Below are positions 9,173-18,131 of a DNA stretch of 49,942 nt, one piece after another. Each line of letters opens with the position of its first letter. Within the stretch, counting starts at the first letter, position 1. Source of the stretch: Cryobacterium sp. N22 (GTDB taxonomy: Bacteria > Actinomycetota > Actinomycetes > Actinomycetales > Microbacteriaceae). The position numbers and the translations under genes are program-made. Location of the stretch: contig NZ_PJJP01000036.1 of NCBI RefSeq assembly GCF_002929555.1, forward strand, positions 205,089 to 255,030, given 5' to 3'. Under the pieces are notes generated by a model. That model was not told where the DNA came from. It did not search any database and was given only the letters and a program-made list of their open reading frames with translations.

Positions 9173-10099
9173 GTGCAGATCACCCCCAGAACCGCGCCCA
9201 CGACCCTCGCGGCCGGCGACTGGCGCGAACTGGAGCGGCGGCACCAGGACCGCGCCGATGCCGCCACGCTGGGTCGGCGCGAACGCGCCGGCACCGGCCG
9301 AACCCACCCGGTCGACGACTTCCTCTTCACCTACTACCCGTTCCGGCCGGGGTTGCTGCGGCGGTGGCACCCCGGCGCGAACGTGGTGCTGCAGGAGGCG
9401 GCGACCGAGGACCGTGCCTCGTGGAAGTGGTACCGCGCTGACGGAGACGACGTGCTCGTTGACGACGCGGGCTTCGTCGACAAGAACGCGCGGAGCATCC
9501 GCTTCATCGTGACCCTGCTGGGCCGTACCGCGCAGCGGGCCGGAAACTTCGGCTGCTTCGGCCTGCACGAGTGGGCCATGGTCTACAAGCACGGCGAGCC
9601 CAGCCAGGGTGAACACCGCCACGAATCACCGCTCCGGCTCAGCCAGGGCGACACCGACACTGTCGTGGAAACCAACCGGATCGCCTGCACGCATTTCGAC
9701 GCGTTCCGCTTTTTCACCCCCGCGGCCGTTGACCTCAACTCGGAGCAGGCCCACCCCGTTCTGCCGAGCCGCGAGAACCAGCCCCAGCTCGAACAACCCG
9801 GCTGCCTGCACGCGGGCATGGACGTCTACAAGTGGGCCCTCAAGCTCGGCCCCCTCATTCCCGGGGAGCTGCTGCTGGACTGCTTCGACCTCGCCCGCGA
9901 CATCCGCGAGCTCGACATGCAGGCATCCCCCTATGACCTCGCCGAGTGGGGCTATGCCCCGGTCGCCATCGAGACTCCGGCCGGCAAGGCCGAGTATGTA
10001 CGGCGGCAACGCGGATTCACCGAGCGGAGCAACAACCTGCGGGCCCGGGTGATCGCCGCGGTCGGTGTTCTGCCGGAGCCCGTGCCCCCGGCGCTTTAG
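9173..10099 (+). CDS. Conserved protein often labelled 3-methyladenine DNA glycosylase
   Basis: A 308-residue soluble protein starting at GTG 9173, just after a leaderless-type -10 box. Conserved-looking blocks are HPVDDFLFTYYPFRPG, GNFGCFGLHEWAMVYK and the CTHFDAFRFFTPAA segment. As I recall, actinobacterial homologues of this length carry the label 3-methyladenine DNA glycosylase, but no helix-hairpin-helix, AlkA or MPG motif is visible, so the label should be read as inherited. Histidines and acidic residues near LHEWAMVY and CTHFDAFRFF could be catalytic. Its stop codon overlaps the stop of the convergent nnrE in the tetranucleotide TTAG at 10096-10099. Confidence 0.7.
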   Translation: MQITPRTAPTTLAAGDWRELERRHQDRADAATLGRRERAGTGRTHPVDDFLFTYYPFRPGLLRRWHPGANVVLQEAATEDRASWKWYRADGDDVLVDDAGFVDKNARSIRFIVTLLGRTAQRAGNFGCFGLHEWAMVYKHGEPSQGEHRHESPLRLSQGDTDTVVETNRIACTHFDAFRFFTPAAVDLNSEQAHPVLPSRENQPQLEQPGCLHAGMDVYKWALKLGPLIPGELLLDCFDLARDIRELDMQASPYDLAEWGYAPVAIETPAGKAEYVRRQRGFTERSNNLRARVIAAVGVLPEPVPPAL

Positions 10100-10815
10100 C
10101 CCAGGTCACGTCGGCGGATGCGCTCCAGCTCGTCGCCGATGCCGATGTCGGCCACGACGACCCGGCCGGCATAGTCGGCCGCCGGGCGCGTGACGAGCCC
10201 GGTCTTGCACCCACCGAAGGTCACCGTCAGGTCGGCCCGCAGCACCGTGGGGTCCGGCACGCTGCCGTCGTCCACACCGATGCCGCTGGGCAGATCCACG
10301 GCCACGACCAGGGGCGGATGCTCACCGGTGAGGGCCGGCAGGATCGCCGCCACGGTGGTGCGCGCCGCCCCACGCAGCGCCGGGCTGCCGGTGGTCCCGG
10401 TGCCCAGGATGCCGTCGAGGATCAGGTCGGCCGCACGGGCGAGACCCGTGACGACCTCGGGAAGTTCGTCCACGGGTCGCAGGTCGGCGCCCTGCTCGAG
10501 TGCGGCCTCGAGCGCCTCGCGGTGCAGGCGGTCACTGGTGGGCAGGATGCACACGCCGGCACCCTGGTCGGCCAACAGCTCCGCGGCGAAGAGAGCATCC
10601 GCGCCGTTGTTGCCGGAGCCGGCCAGCACGAGCACTCGGGCGCCCTCGACTGCTCCCCCATCCGATCCGCCGCGCCGCGCCCTGAGTAGCGCCGCCGCCT
10701 CGGTCGCGAGCGCCTGGGCCGCCCGGGTCATGAGCGGAACCCCCTGCGCGAGGAACCGGGCTTCGGCCTCACGCACCTGGGCTGCGGTGTAGGTCTGGCG
10801 CGGGGTGTTCTGCAC
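10096..10815 (-). CDS. nnrE: NAD(P)H-hydrate epimerase (YjeF N-terminal domain)
   Basis: A 239-residue single-domain protein. It repairs damaged NAD(P)H by epimerising the R- and S-hydrates so that the dehydratase can act on them. The Rossmann-like signature LVLAGSGNNGADALFAAELL, the LILDGILGTGTTG segment with its aspartate, and VVAVDLPSGIGVDDG are diagnostic. The ADP/ATP-dependent dehydratase domain (NnrD), fused in many bacteria, is absent and not elsewhere in the window. It starts at GTG 10815, placed by a leaderless -10 box, and is divergent from pfkB with 55 bp between start codons. Confidence 0.93.
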   Translation of the reverse strand: MQNTPRQTYTAAQVREAEARFLAQGVPLMTRAAQALATEAAALLRARRGGSDGGAVEGARVLVLAGSGNNGADALFAAELLADQGAGVCILPTSDRLHREALEAALEQGADLRPVDELPEVVTGLARAADLILDGILGTGTTGSPALRGAARTTVAAILPALTGEHPPLVVAVDLPSGIGVDDGSVPDPTVLRADLTVTFGGCKTGLVTRPAADYAGRVVVADIGIGDELERIRRRDLG

Positions 10816-10821
10816 GCCGCC

Positions 10822-10827
10822 ACCCTA
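10822..10827 (-). promoter_or_regulatory. -10 box TAGGGT of the nnrE leaderless promoter
   Basis: Read on the minus strand, TAGGGT is followed by 6 nt and then GTG 10815. Confidence 0.6.
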
Positions 10828-10858
10828 CGCCGCCGGGGCGCCGATCCGCTCACGGTCC

Positions 10859-10864
10859 TACGCT
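10859..10864 (+). promoter_or_regulatory. -10 box TACGCT of the pfkB leaderless promoter
   Basis: TACGCT is followed by 6 nt and then ATG 10871, fixing the pfkB start at 10871 rather than at the longer open frame from 10805. Confidence 0.6.
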
Positions 10865-10870
10865 GGGGAC

Positions 10871-11833
10871 ATGGATGCTCCCAGGTCGACAACGCTGCGG
10901 CCGATACTCACTCTCACGGTCAACCCTGCCCTCGATGTCAGCACCTCGACGCAAAACGTGGTCGGCGAGCACAAGATGCGCTGCGGACTCTCCCGCCTCG
11001 ACCCGGGCGGCGGCGGCATCAACGTCTCCCGCGTCATCCAGCGCCTCGGCGGCCAGACGCTGGCCATCTATGCCGCCGGCGGACCGACCGGCGAGGCCTA
11101 CCGCAGGCTGATCGAGGCGGAGGGCATCCCCACCCTGGTCGTGCCGATCGCGGGCAGCACTCGGGAGAGCTTCACCGTTGACGAAACGGCCACCGGCCAG
11201 CAGTTCCGCTTTGTGTTGCAGGGGCCGGAGGTGACCGAACCGGAGTGGCGGGCCTGTCTCGCCCGCGTGGCGGAGTCGATCCCGCGCGGCGGCTACGTCG
11301 TGGCCAGCGGCAGCCTGCCGCCGGGCGCGCCCGACGACTTCTATGCCCGGGTCGCCCGTCTGGCCCGCGACCACGACGCGCGCTGCGTGGTGGATGCCTC
11401 CGGGCCCGCCCTGGCCGCTGCCTTGGCCGAGGGAGTCTTCCTGGTCAAGCCCAGCGGACGCGAGCTGGGCGAGCTGGTGGGCTCCACGCTCGACACCGAG
11501 GAGAGCCAGATCGCCGCCGCGAGCGCCCTGGTCTCCCGAGGATCCGCCGAGTTCGTGGCCCTCACCCTCGGCGGTGAGGGGGCCGTGCTGGCCTCAGCAT
11601 CCGGCGTGATGCGGCTGCCGGTTCCGCGGGTGAAGGTGCAGAGCACCGTCGGCGCCGGTGACAGCTTCCTCGGCGCGTTCGTGCTGCGCATCGCGCAGGG
11701 CCACGACGCGGCTACGGCCTTCCGCGCCGCGGTGGCGGCCGGCAGCGCCACGGCGATGACGCCGGCCACCGAGCTCTGCCACCGGGTCGACGTGGAACGG
11801 CTGGAGGCCGAACTCGCCCTGGTCCCGGCCTGA
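10871..11833 (+). CDS. pfkB: 6-phosphofructokinase II (PfkB family)
   Basis: A 320-residue ribokinase-fold sugar kinase predicted to phosphorylate fructose 6-phosphate in glycolysis, using ATP. It follows E. coli Pfk-2 through its length: LTLTVNPALDVS at the start, the PGGGGINVSRVIQRLGG sugar-binding block, GGPTGEAYRRLI, VVASGSLPPG, and the STVGAGDSFLGAF motif with the catalytic aspartate and anion hole. Closely related 1-phosphofructokinases and tagatose-6-phosphate kinases share these motifs, but the near-colinear match to Pfk-2 favours this call. There is no PTS gene next to it. It is transcribed alone or together with the small gene 33 bp downstream, which has its own -10 box. Confidence 0.88.
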   Translation: MDAPRSTTLRPILTLTVNPALDVSTSTQNVVGEHKMRCGLSRLDPGGGGINVSRVIQRLGGQTLAIYAAGGPTGEAYRRLIEAEGIPTLVVPIAGSTRESFTVDETATGQQFRFVLQGPEVTEPEWRACLARVAESIPRGGYVVASGSLPPGAPDDFYARVARLARDHDARCVVDASGPALAAALAEGVFLVKPSGRELGELVGSTLDTEESQIAAASALVSRGSAEFVALTLGGEGAVLASASGVMRLPVPRVKVQSTVGAGDSFLGAFVLRIAQGHDAATAFRAAVAAGSATAMTPATELCHRVDVERLEAELALVPA

Positions 11834-11853
11834 GTACCTCCCGGCGGCGAGAT

Positions 11854-11859
11854 TAGTGT
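11854..11859 (+). promoter_or_regulatory. -10 box TAGTGT of a leaderless promoter
   Basis: TAGTGT is followed by 7 nt and then ATG 11867. Confidence 0.6.
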
Positions 11860-11866
11860 TGTCCTC

Positions 11867-12190
11867 ATGAAGCTGACCAGAATCGACCCGCCCGGTCGGA
11901 GCTTTTCCCGCTGGCTGACCGACGAAGAGGTGGGCCAAGTGCTGGCCGCGAGCCGCGGCTGGCGGCTCGGCAGCGACGGCAGCGTCGTCGCGGGCACCCT
12001 GCGCAAGACCGTCATCGCCCCCTCCCTCGCCGCGTTGGGCGCGGCGGCGCCCGCCAACCGGTGGATCAGCCGCCCCGCCAGGGCCGGCAGCGACGGCAGC
12101 GGACCGACCCACATGATGTGGGGCGTGTTCGAGGCGCGCACCGATGCCGAGGTGGCCGCGTTGGTGGCCGAAGCCCCGACAAGCCATTGA
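11867..12190 (+). CDS. Small conserved protein of unknown function
   Basis: A 107-residue protein I do not recognise. It is basic in the first half (MKLTRIDPPGRSFSRWLTDEEV), Ala-rich in the middle, and ends with THMMWGVFEARTDAEVAALV, which could be a short beta-alpha element. It has no signal peptide, no membrane segment and no cysteine motif. The coding assignment rests on a leaderless -10 box in front of ATG 11867, the fit between neighbouring plus-strand genes, and GC-rich third positions. Confidence 0.68.
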   Translation: MKLTRIDPPGRSFSRWLTDEEVGQVLAASRGWRLGSDGSVVAGTLRKTVIAPSLAALGAAAPANRWISRPARAGSDGSGPTHMMWGVFEARTDAEVAALVAEAPTSH

Positions 12191-12204
12191 CCCGGTGATC
12201 AATG

Positions 12205-12210
12205 TAGGGT
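12205..12210 (+). promoter_or_regulatory. -10 box TAGGGT of a leaderless promoter
   Basis: TAGGGT is followed by 7 nt and then ATG 12218. The in-frame GTG at 12209 overlaps the box and is unlikely to be the start. Confidence 0.6.
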
Positions 12211-12217
12211 GGGAGAC

Positions 12218-12679
12218 ATGACCCTCCTCACCCCGCAGAAGACTCACACCACCATTCTCCGCACCGTCTTCCGCCTGGTCCTCGGCGCCTTCCTCCTGCT
12301 GGCCGGCATCAGTCACCTCACGGTCAACCGTGAGGCGTTCCTGGCCCAGGTGCCCACCTGGCTGCCGCTGGAGGGCGACTTCGTGGTGGTTGCCTCTGGC
12401 GTCGTCGAGATCATCCTGGGTGCGGCGCTGCTCGCGCTGGGCCGGTACCGCGTGCAGGTCGGCTGGATCGTGGCCGCCTTCTTCGTCGCGATCTTCCCCG
12501 GCAACATCTCCCAGCTGGTCACCCACACCGACTCGTTCGGGCTGAACACCGACCTCGACCGCACCATCCGGCTGCTGTTCCAGCCCGTGCTGGTGCTCTG
12601 GGCACTCTGGTCAACGGGCGCCTGGAAGGCGTTCCGGGAGTACCGTGCCGCCCAGCGCACCGCGAAGCAGAACGACTGA
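12218..12679 (+). CDS. DoxX-family small membrane protein
   Basis: A 153-residue protein with four predicted membrane helices. It opens with a cationic stretch and LRTVFRLVLGAFLLLAGISHL, the DoxX-like helix 1; further helices cover VVVASGVVEIILGAALLALG, VGWIVAAFFVAIFPGN and the LLFQPVLVLWALWS region. The LAGISHLT and FPGNISQ blocks fit the DoxX-like family, whose members have been linked to thiol and redox homeostasis, but the exact role is unknown. The TetR gene starts 3 nt after its stop, so the two form an operon and the regulator probably controls this gene. Confidence 0.85.
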   Translation: MTLLTPQKTHTTILRTVFRLVLGAFLLLAGISHLTVNREAFLAQVPTWLPLEGDFVVVASGVVEIILGAALLALGRYRVQVGWIVAAFFVAIFPGNISQLVTHTDSFGLNTDLDRTIRLLFQPVLVLWALWSTGAWKAFREYRAAQRTAKQND

Positions 12680-12682
12680 CCC

Positions 12683-13285
12683 ATGGGCGGACCCAAACTG
12701 CCCGAACAGGAGCGCTGCGACGCCATCCTGGCTGCCGCGTATCAGATCGCCCTCACCGACGGCCTCGATGCCGTCACCGCGCGACGCGTCGCCACCGCGG
12801 CGGGCATCTCCCCCGGTCTGGTGTTCTTCCACTTCCAGTCCAAGGACGGCCTGCTCCAGGCCCTGCTCGCGGTACTGCTGGACGGCACCCTCGACGCGCT
12901 CACCGATCCGGGCCTGGCCGCCCTGGCACCGTGGGACCGCCTCGAACGGATGGTCCGGGTCGAGCTCGAACGCCTGGTCGAGCACCACGCGGGCGTCGAG
13001 TTGCTCTTCGCCTTCTACTTCTCCCGCCGCGACGACCTGTTCCGCGACCCCATCGAGGCATCCTTCGGCCGCTACCTGGAGGCGTTCCTGCCGGTCTGCC
13101 GCGAGGTGGCCGGCGCGGCCGGCACCCCGGGCGGCGCCGCGGAAGCCGTCTCGGGCGACGACCTCGCGGCGACTGTCGTCGCGCTCATCCACGGTGCGTC
13201 CATCCAGGCCATCCGCAGCCCGGCATCCGTCAGGTCCGAAGCGCTGCTCGCGACCATCCGGGCCCTGCGGCTGCCCGCCGCCTGA
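12683..13285 (+). CDS. TetR-family transcriptional regulator
   Basis: A 200-residue protein with an N-terminal TetR DNA-binding domain (about residues 8-55): RCDAILAAAYQIALTDGLDAVTARRVATAAGISPGLVFFHFQSKDGLLQALL in three blocks, the helix-turn-helix being the VTARRVATAAGISPGLVFFHF part. The rest is helical and should form the ligand-binding and dimer domain. The BetI/AcrR-like C-terminal architecture does not reveal the ligand. It is translationally close to the DoxX gene and likely acts on the shared promoter at 12205. The region 13286-13399, between this gene and the convergent helD-like gene, holds a short inverted repeat (CGCCGG/CCGGCG) but no clear U-tract terminator. Confidence 0.92.
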   Translation: MGGPKLPEQERCDAILAAAYQIALTDGLDAVTARRVATAAGISPGLVFFHFQSKDGLLQALLAVLLDGTLDALTDPGLAALAPWDRLERMVRVELERLVEHHAGVELLFAFYFSRRDDLFRDPIEASFGRYLEAFLPVCREVAGAAGTPGGAAEAVSGDDLAATVVALIHGASIQAIRSPASVRSEALLATIRALRLPAA

Positions 13286-13399
13286 CCGCCCGCCACTTGA
13301 GCGGGTTCGGCTCCGCCGAGTCGCCGCAAAATGCCCTATGCCAAGCGACGAAGGGATAGTTTGCCCGAAGTCGCCGGAACCCTCACCGGCGCCCGGACG

Positions 13400-15640
13400 C
13401 TAGGGCAGGTCGCCCAGCCCCGCGGGCAGCGGGCCGTCGCTCACCAGGTACAGGCGTTGCGTGGCCCGGGTCATGGCCACGTAGAGCGCACCGGCTCCGC
13501 GTTCGGAGGCCGCAACGATGGCGGTCGGGTCCACAACGATCACGGCATCGAATTCGAGGCCCTTGGAGTCCTGCGGGGTGAGCAACGCCACATCCCGCAG
13601 CAGACCGAGCGCCCCGCGGCCGACGATGTCGCCGAATTCGGCGTCGAGGGCCGCAGCGAGGGCAAAAATGTGCTCCTCCACCACGATCACCGCGACGGTG
13701 CCGCCCACGCCCAGGGCGCGTTCCTGCCGGAGCGCGTCCACGGCATCCGGCACGATCGCGACCGGCCAGTCGCTGGCGCGCACCGTGCGGGATGCTGTGA
13801 TCGGCAGGCCGTGCGCCACCGCCATCTTCTCGGCTGCCTCGGCGATCTGGCTGGGGGTGCGGTAGTTCACCGTCAGCTCCTCCAGGCGCCAGCGGTCGGC
13901 CTCGAACGACGCCTCGAGCACGGGCGCAAGGGCTTCCCGCCAGCTGTCCGCCGACGCGGCCGCAGCGGCCTGGGCGATGTCGCCCACGATGGTGAACGAC
14001 CGGCGCGGCCCACGGCGCATGAGCAGCCGCCACTGCATGGGCGAGAGCTCCTGCGCCTCGTCCACGATGACGTGCCCGTAGGTCCAGCTGCGATCCAGCG
14101 CGGCCCGTTCGGCGGTGGTGGCCCGGTCGCCGAGTTCGGCGAAGTTGTCGGCGAGGGCCTTCGCGTTCACGAGCCCCTTCACGTCCATGTTCGCAATCGC
14201 CAGCTCGGCGTTCTCGATGTCGCGCTTCCGCTGCTCCTTGGCTTCGCGCTTCTGCGCCGCGTCGACGGCGCTGTACTCGCCGAGGTGCTCGGCGGCCTCA
14301 TCGAGCAGCGGCACGTCGGCGATCGTGAACTCGGCGTCCCGCGGCCGGTAGAGCAGCGCGCGCTGCGCTGCACGCCAGCGCGGGGTGAGCTCTTCGAGCC
14401 ACTGCGGCCGGGCGTAGAGGTCCTGCACAAGCTTCTGCGGGGTGAGCGGCAGCCACGCGGTGTTCAAGGCCACCCGCACGTCGTCGGCCAGGCGCAGGTC
14501 TTCGCGCAGCATCGGCAGGTCGGTGTCGTCCATCGACCGGCCCTGCTTCTTGAGCTGCTCGAGCCACTCGCGGGCCAGCGCGTTCAGGGCGTGCTTGACG
14601 AAGGTGACGCGGGCCTCGTTGTGCGGCTTCCCGCCGGACCGGGCGCGGTGGATCGCGGCCTCGATCAACTGGGGCTTGAGCACCAGGGTGTCACCGTTCA
14701 CGAGCAGCTTCTGGGCGGCGGCCGGCACCTTCTGGCGGGACTTCACGGCCCGCGCTATGAGGTCGGCCATGAACGTCTGGCCCTTGAGCGCGGCAGCGGC
14801 GGGCGCGTCCTCGTGGCCGGCCTCGACGCCGGGGAACAGCTGGCCCACCGAGGCGAGCACCACCCCGGTCTCGCCGAGCGACGGCAGCACCGCCTCGATG
14901 TACTGCAGGAACGAGGTGGACGGTCCCACGATGAGCACGCCGGCGTTCTGCAGCCTGTCGCGGTGCGTGTAGAGCAGGTACGCGGCGCGGTGCAGCGCCA
15001 CGGCGGTCTTGCCGGTGCCGGGGCCGCCCTGCACGACGAGCACGCCGTTCAGCTCCGAGCGGATGATGCGGTCCTGTTCTGCCTGGATCGTCGAGACGAT
15101 GTCGGACATGTGCCCGGTGCGCTGCGCGGTGAGCGCGGAGAGCAGCGCCCCCTCGCCCTGGTGCAGGTTGGCGGTGTCGCCTTCCAGCAGCGCGGCATCC
15201 AGAATCTCGTCTTCGATGCGGATGATGCGGCGGCCGCTGGAAAGCAGGTGGCGGCGGGCGCGGGCGCCGAGCGGCGTCGCCGCGGTGGCCTGATAGAAGG
15301 CACTGGCCTGCGGCACCCGCCAGTCGAGCAGGATCGGCTGCAAATTCTCGTCGCGCAGGCCCACCCGGCCGATGTACCGGTACACGGGTGCGCCGTCTTC
15401 CTCGGGGGCGGTCTCCAACCGGCCGAAGGCCAGGCGGTCATCCACCTCGCGCAGCTGCACGATGCGGTCCTCGTAGGTGCGGGCGAAGGTGTCGCGCTCG
15501 GAACGGGACTGATGGTTACCGCCGACGTCGAGAATCCGCACGGCCTTCAGCTGGGCCTCGGCCTCCAGCTGCAACGCATCGAGACGCGCGTACAGCGTCG
15601 CGACATAGTCCTGTTCGCGCGCGAGCTCCGTATCAACCAC
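13400..15640 (-). CDS. helD: HelD/HelR-type RNA polymerase-recycling helicase-like ATPase
   Basis: A 746-residue superfamily 1 (UvrD/Rep-like) ATPase. Walker A is GGPGTGKT at about 205-212; later motifs are VIVDEAQELSPMQW, TIVGDIAQ, LTVNYRTPSQIAE, a TPQDSKGLEFD segment and YVAMTRATQRLYLV. The first 60 residues are an alpha-helical hairpin candidate (ATLYARLDALQLEAEAQLKA), as in HelD, where it inserts into the RNA polymerase secondary channel. The LLDWRVPQASAFYQAT block is characteristic of HelD rather than of true DNA helicases. Actinobacterial relatives remove stalled or rifampicin-bound polymerase. The start is GTG 15640 with GAGGGG 7 nt upstream. It is divergent from glnN. No rifampicin-associated inverted repeat was found upstream. 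Confidence 0.85.
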   Translation of the reverse strand: MVDTELAREQDYVATLYARLDALQLEAEAQLKAVRILDVGGNHQSRSERDTFARTYEDRIVQLREVDDRLAFGRLETAPEEDGAPVYRYIGRVGLRDENLQPILLDWRVPQASAFYQATAATPLGARARRHLLSSGRRIIRIEDEILDAALLEGDTANLHQGEGALLSALTAQRTGHMSDIVSTIQAEQDRIIRSELNGVLVVQGGPGTGKTAVALHRAAYLLYTHRDRLQNAGVLIVGPSTSFLQYIEAVLPSLGETGVVLASVGQLFPGVEAGHEDAPAAAALKGQTFMADLIARAVKSRQKVPAAAQKLLVNGDTLVLKPQLIEAAIHRARSGGKPHNEARVTFVKHALNALAREWLEQLKKQGRSMDDTDLPMLREDLRLADDVRVALNTAWLPLTPQKLVQDLYARPQWLEELTPRWRAAQRALLYRPRDAEFTIADVPLLDEAAEHLGEYSAVDAAQKREAKEQRKRDIENAELAIANMDVKGLVNAKALADNFAELGDRATTAERAALDRSWTYGHVIVDEAQELSPMQWRLLMRRGPRRSFTIVGDIAQAAAAASADSWREALAPVLEASFEADRWRLEELTVNYRTPSQIAEAAEKMAVAHGLPITASRTVRASDWPVAIVPDAVDALRQERALGVGGTVAVIVVEEHIFALAAALDAEFGDIVGRGALGLLRDVALLTPQDSKGLEFDAVIVVDPTAIVAASERGAGALYVAMTRATQRLYLVSDGPLPAGLGDLP

Positions 15641-15732
15641 TCAAACACCCCTCAAATCAAACGACCAGTTTAGCCGCTGATGGTGTGGCTGGGTTTCGAC
15701 CCCCCAATCGGGAGAGCGAGGAAACCCAATCC

Positions 15733-15748
15733 GTCACGCGGCCGAAAT
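15733..15748 (+). promoter_or_regulatory. Possible GlnR box upstream of glnN
   Basis: GTCAC-N6-GAAAT matches the actinobacterial GlnR half-site pattern GTnAC-N6-GaAAc at all but the last base. A GAAAC lies upstream at 15721-15725 with a 7-nt instead of 6-nt gap. The position, about 85-100 bp before the glnN start and just ahead of the -10 box, would suit an activator. The match is short, so this is tentative. Confidence 0.35.
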
Positions 15749-15769
15749 GTCCCCGGAACACAGGCTCCC

Positions 15770-15775
15770 TATATT
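15770..15775 (+). promoter_or_regulatory. -10 box TATATT of the glnN promoter
   Basis: TATATT stands out in otherwise GC-rich sequence 55 nt before the glnN start. No good -35 hexamer is found 16-18 nt upstream, which fits an activator-dependent promoter. Confidence 0.5.
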
Positions 15776-15830
15776 TGGCACACCGGATTCCGCACCTCGT
15801 CGCGGAAAGAGGCCGGATAAAGGGGTAAAC

Positions 15831-18023
15831 ATGAGTGGAAATGCCATGCGTCTGCAGGCAATCAGGGATGTCGAGGCCTATGTGCCCCCGGCCGTCAGCT
15901 TCACCGACGCCGAAACGCCCGGCCAGATCTTCGGCGAGAACGTGTTCAGCAGCGTCGTCATGCAGAAGCGGCTGCCCAAGCTCGTCTACAAGTCGGTCAT
16001 GGCCACCATCGAGCACGGTGCGATGCTGGATCCCCTGGTCGCCGACGCCGTCGCCAGCGCCATGAAGGACTGGGCGATGGAAAAGGGCGCGTCGCACTAC
16101 GCGCACGTGTTCTACCCGCTCACCGGCCTTTCCGCTGAGAAGCACGACAGCTTCCTCGAACCCGTCGGCGACGGCACCGCGCTGGCCGAGTTCGCCGGCA
16201 AGACCCTCGTGCAGGGCGAGCCCGACGCGTCCAGCTTCCCCAACGGCGGCCTACGCAACACCTTCGAGGCCCGCGGCTATACAGGCTGGGACGTCACCAG
16301 CCCCGCCTACGTTCTGGAGAACCCGAACGGCAACACCCTGTGCATCCCCACCGTCTTCGTGTCGATGACCGGTGATGCCCTCGACCACAAGACCCCGCTG
16401 CTGCGCTCGCAGCAGGCGATGGGCGAACACGCCGAACGCATCCTGCGCCTCTTCGGCCACGTCAAGCCGGCCAAGGTCGTCGCGTTCTGCGGCCCGGAAC
16501 AGGAGTACTTCCTCGTCGACCGGCACTTCTTCCTGGCCCGCCCCGACCTGTTGAACTCCGGCCGCACCCTGTTCGGCGCCAAGCCGCCCAAGGGCCAGGA
16601 GTTCGACGACCACTACTTCGGCGCCATCCCCGAGCGCGTGCTGGGCTTCATGATGGACACCGAGCGCGAGCTGTTCAAGCTCGGCATCCCCGCCAAGACC
16701 CGGCACAACGAGGTTGCGCCCGGCCAGTTCGAGATCGCGCCCATGTTCGAGCGCGGCAACATCGCGGCCGACCACCAGCAACTGCTGATGACCACGTTCA
16801 AGACCATCGCCAAGAAACACGGCATGGAGTGCCTCTTCCACGAGAAGCCGTTTCAGGGTGTCAACGGCTCGGGCAAACACGTCAACTTCTCGCTGGGCAA
16901 CAACCAGCTCGGCAGCCTGCTCGTCCCCGGCGACAACCCGCACGACAACGCCCAGTTCCTGGTCTTCTGCGCCGCAGTGATCCGGGCCGTGCACAAGTAC
17001 GCCGGCCTGCTGCGGGTCTCCGTCGCCTCGGCGACCAACGACCACCGCCTCGGCGCCAACGAGGCCCCGCCGGCGATCATCTCGATCTTCCTCGGCGACC
17101 AGCTGGCGGATGTCTTCGAGCAGATCGCCAAGGGTCCCGCCACCTCCTCCAAGGACAAGGGCACCATGATCATCGGTGTCGACACGCTGCCCCAGCTGCC
17201 GACCGACCCCGGCGACCGCAACCGCACCAGCCCGTTCGCCTTCACCGGCAACCGGTTCGAATTCCGCGCGCCGGGCTCGATGCAGACGGTGAGCGGCCCG
17301 ATGGTGACCATCAACACGATCATGGCGGAGTCGCTGGACTACATCGCCACCGACCTGGAGGCGGCCGTCGCGGACGGCACCGACTTCGACACCGCCGTGC
17401 AGGCCCTGCTGACCCAGATCATCACCGAGCACGGCGCCATCGTGTTCAACGGCGACGGCTACGCGGACTCCTGGCCCATCGAGGCCGAGAAGCGGGGGCT
17501 GGCGAACCTGCGGACGACACTGGATGCGCTGCCGGAGCTGATCACCGAATCCGCCCTGGAGCTGTTCGAGAAGTACCGGGTGTTCAACCACCGCGAGATG
17601 CACAGCCGCTACGAGATCGGCCTGGAGCAGTACGCGCTGACCATCGGCGTCGAGGCCCGCCTCACCCTCGAGATCGGCTCGACCCAGATCCTGCCGGCCG
17701 CGATGCGGCACCAGACCGAGGTGGCGATCAATGTCGGCGCCGTCAAGGCCGCCGGCGGAGATGCCGACATCGCCGCCCTGCTGGAGGTGAGTGGACCGAT
17801 TTCCACGCTGCGCACCGCCCTGGCCGTGCTCAAGGATGCGCTGGCTGCCGAGACCGGGCACACCGCTGCCGGGAACGGCGCGCTGGCCGAGGCCGAGCAC
17901 GCCAGGGACGCCCTGCTGCCGGCCATGACTGCAGTGCGCACCGCGGCCGACGTGCTGGAGGGCATCGTGGCCGACGACCTCTGGCCGCTGCCGACCTACC
18001 AGGAGATGCTCTTCATCCTGTAG
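15831..18023 (+). CDS. glnN: Glutamine synthetase type III
   Basis: A 730-residue type III glutamine synthetase, which makes glutamine from glutamate, ammonia and ATP in the cytoplasm. The length (about 700-730 residues versus 470 for GSI) and GSIII-specific blocks support this: the N-terminal [15 protein letters not shown] and [51 protein letters not shown], and the [16 protein letters not shown] and [15 protein letters not shown] segments that carry metal and nucleotide ligands. GSIII is not known to be adenylylated. ATG 15831 is preceded by AGGGG with a 5-nt spacer; longer in-frame starts lack this. It has its own promoter, divergent from helD, and ends at a strong terminator. Confidence 0.96.
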   Translation: MSGNAMRLQAIRDVEAYVPPAVSFTDAETPGQIFGENVFSSVVMQKRLPKLVYKSVMATIEHGAMLDPLVADAVASAMKDWAMEKGASHYAHVFYPLTGLSAEKHDSFLEPVGDGTALAEFAGKTLVQGEPDASSFPNGGLRNTFEARGYTGWDVTSPAYVLENPNGNTLCIPTVFVSMTGDALDHKTPLLRSQQAMGEHAERILRLFGHVKPAKVVAFCGPEQEYFLVDRHFFLARPDLLNSGRTLFGAKPPKGQEFDDHYFGAIPERVLGFMMDTERELFKLGIPAKTRHNEVAPGQFEIAPMFERGNIAADHQQLLMTTFKTIAKKHGMECLFHEKPFQGVNGSGKHVNFSLGNNQLGSLLVPGDNPHDNAQFLVFCAAVIRAVHKYAGLLRVSVASATNDHRLGANEAPPAIISIFLGDQLADVFEQIAKGPATSSKDKGTMIIGVDTLPQLPTDPGDRNRTSPFAFTGNRFEFRAPGSMQTVSGPMVTINTIMAESLDYIATDLEAAVADGTDFDTAVQALLTQIITEHGAIVFNGDGYADSWPIEAEKRGLANLRTTLDALPELITESALELFEKYRVFNHREMHSRYEIGLEQYALTIGVEARLTLEIGSTQILPAAMRHQTEVAINVGAVKAAGGDADIAALLEVSGPISTLRTALAVLKDALAAETGHTAAGNGALAEAEHARDALLPAMTAVRTAADVLEGIVADDLWPLPTYQEMLFIL

Positions 18024-18069
18024 GTCGACGAACTTGCAGGTCAACGCACCTGCAGGTCAACGAACAGGC
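18022..18069 (+). repeat. Three tandem 16-bp repeats after glnN
   Basis: AGGTC(G/A)ACG(A/C)AC recurs at 18022, 18038 and 18054, an exact 16-bp period, with TGC or GGC closing each unit. It starts within the glnN stop codon and ends just before the terminator stem. The second unit also makes a short inverted repeat, TGCAGGT/ACCTGCA. It encodes nothing visible. Confidence 0.7.
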
Positions 18070-18081
18070 CGAACGCAGAAA

Positions 18082-18121
18082 CGCCCCGGCCGGACCCGTC
18101 AAGGTCCGGCCGGGGCGTTTT
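18082..18121. terminator. Bidirectional intrinsic terminator between glnN and the Clp ATPase gene
   Basis: A perfect 15-bp stem, CGCCCCGGCCGGACC at 18082-18096 with its complement at 18103-18117, closes a 6-nt loop. TTTT follows on the plus strand and an A-tract precedes it, which gives a short U-run on the minus strand. It sits between two convergent genes and should end both transcripts. Confidence 0.9.
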
Positions 18122-18131
18122 CCGTCTACGG

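Noticed and set aside
9173..10099. Confident assignment as a DNA glycosylase
   Set aside because: No helix-hairpin-helix or other glycosylase motif could be seen, so the commonly used label is reported only with reservation.
13400..15640. True DNA helicase UvrD/PcrA
   Set aside because: The N-terminal helical hairpin and the LLDWRVPQASAFYQAT block are those of HelD, and the length is shorter with a late Walker A.
13331..15673. 780-aa open frame opposite the HelD-like gene
   Set aside because: Composition is Gly/Arg/Val/His-rich with no domain, and the opposite strand encodes a complete HelD protein with all helicase motifs. It is a high-GC shadow frame.
16251..18044. 597-aa minus-strand frame opposite glnN
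   Set aside because: Gly/Val/His-rich without motifs; glnN on the plus strand is unambiguous.
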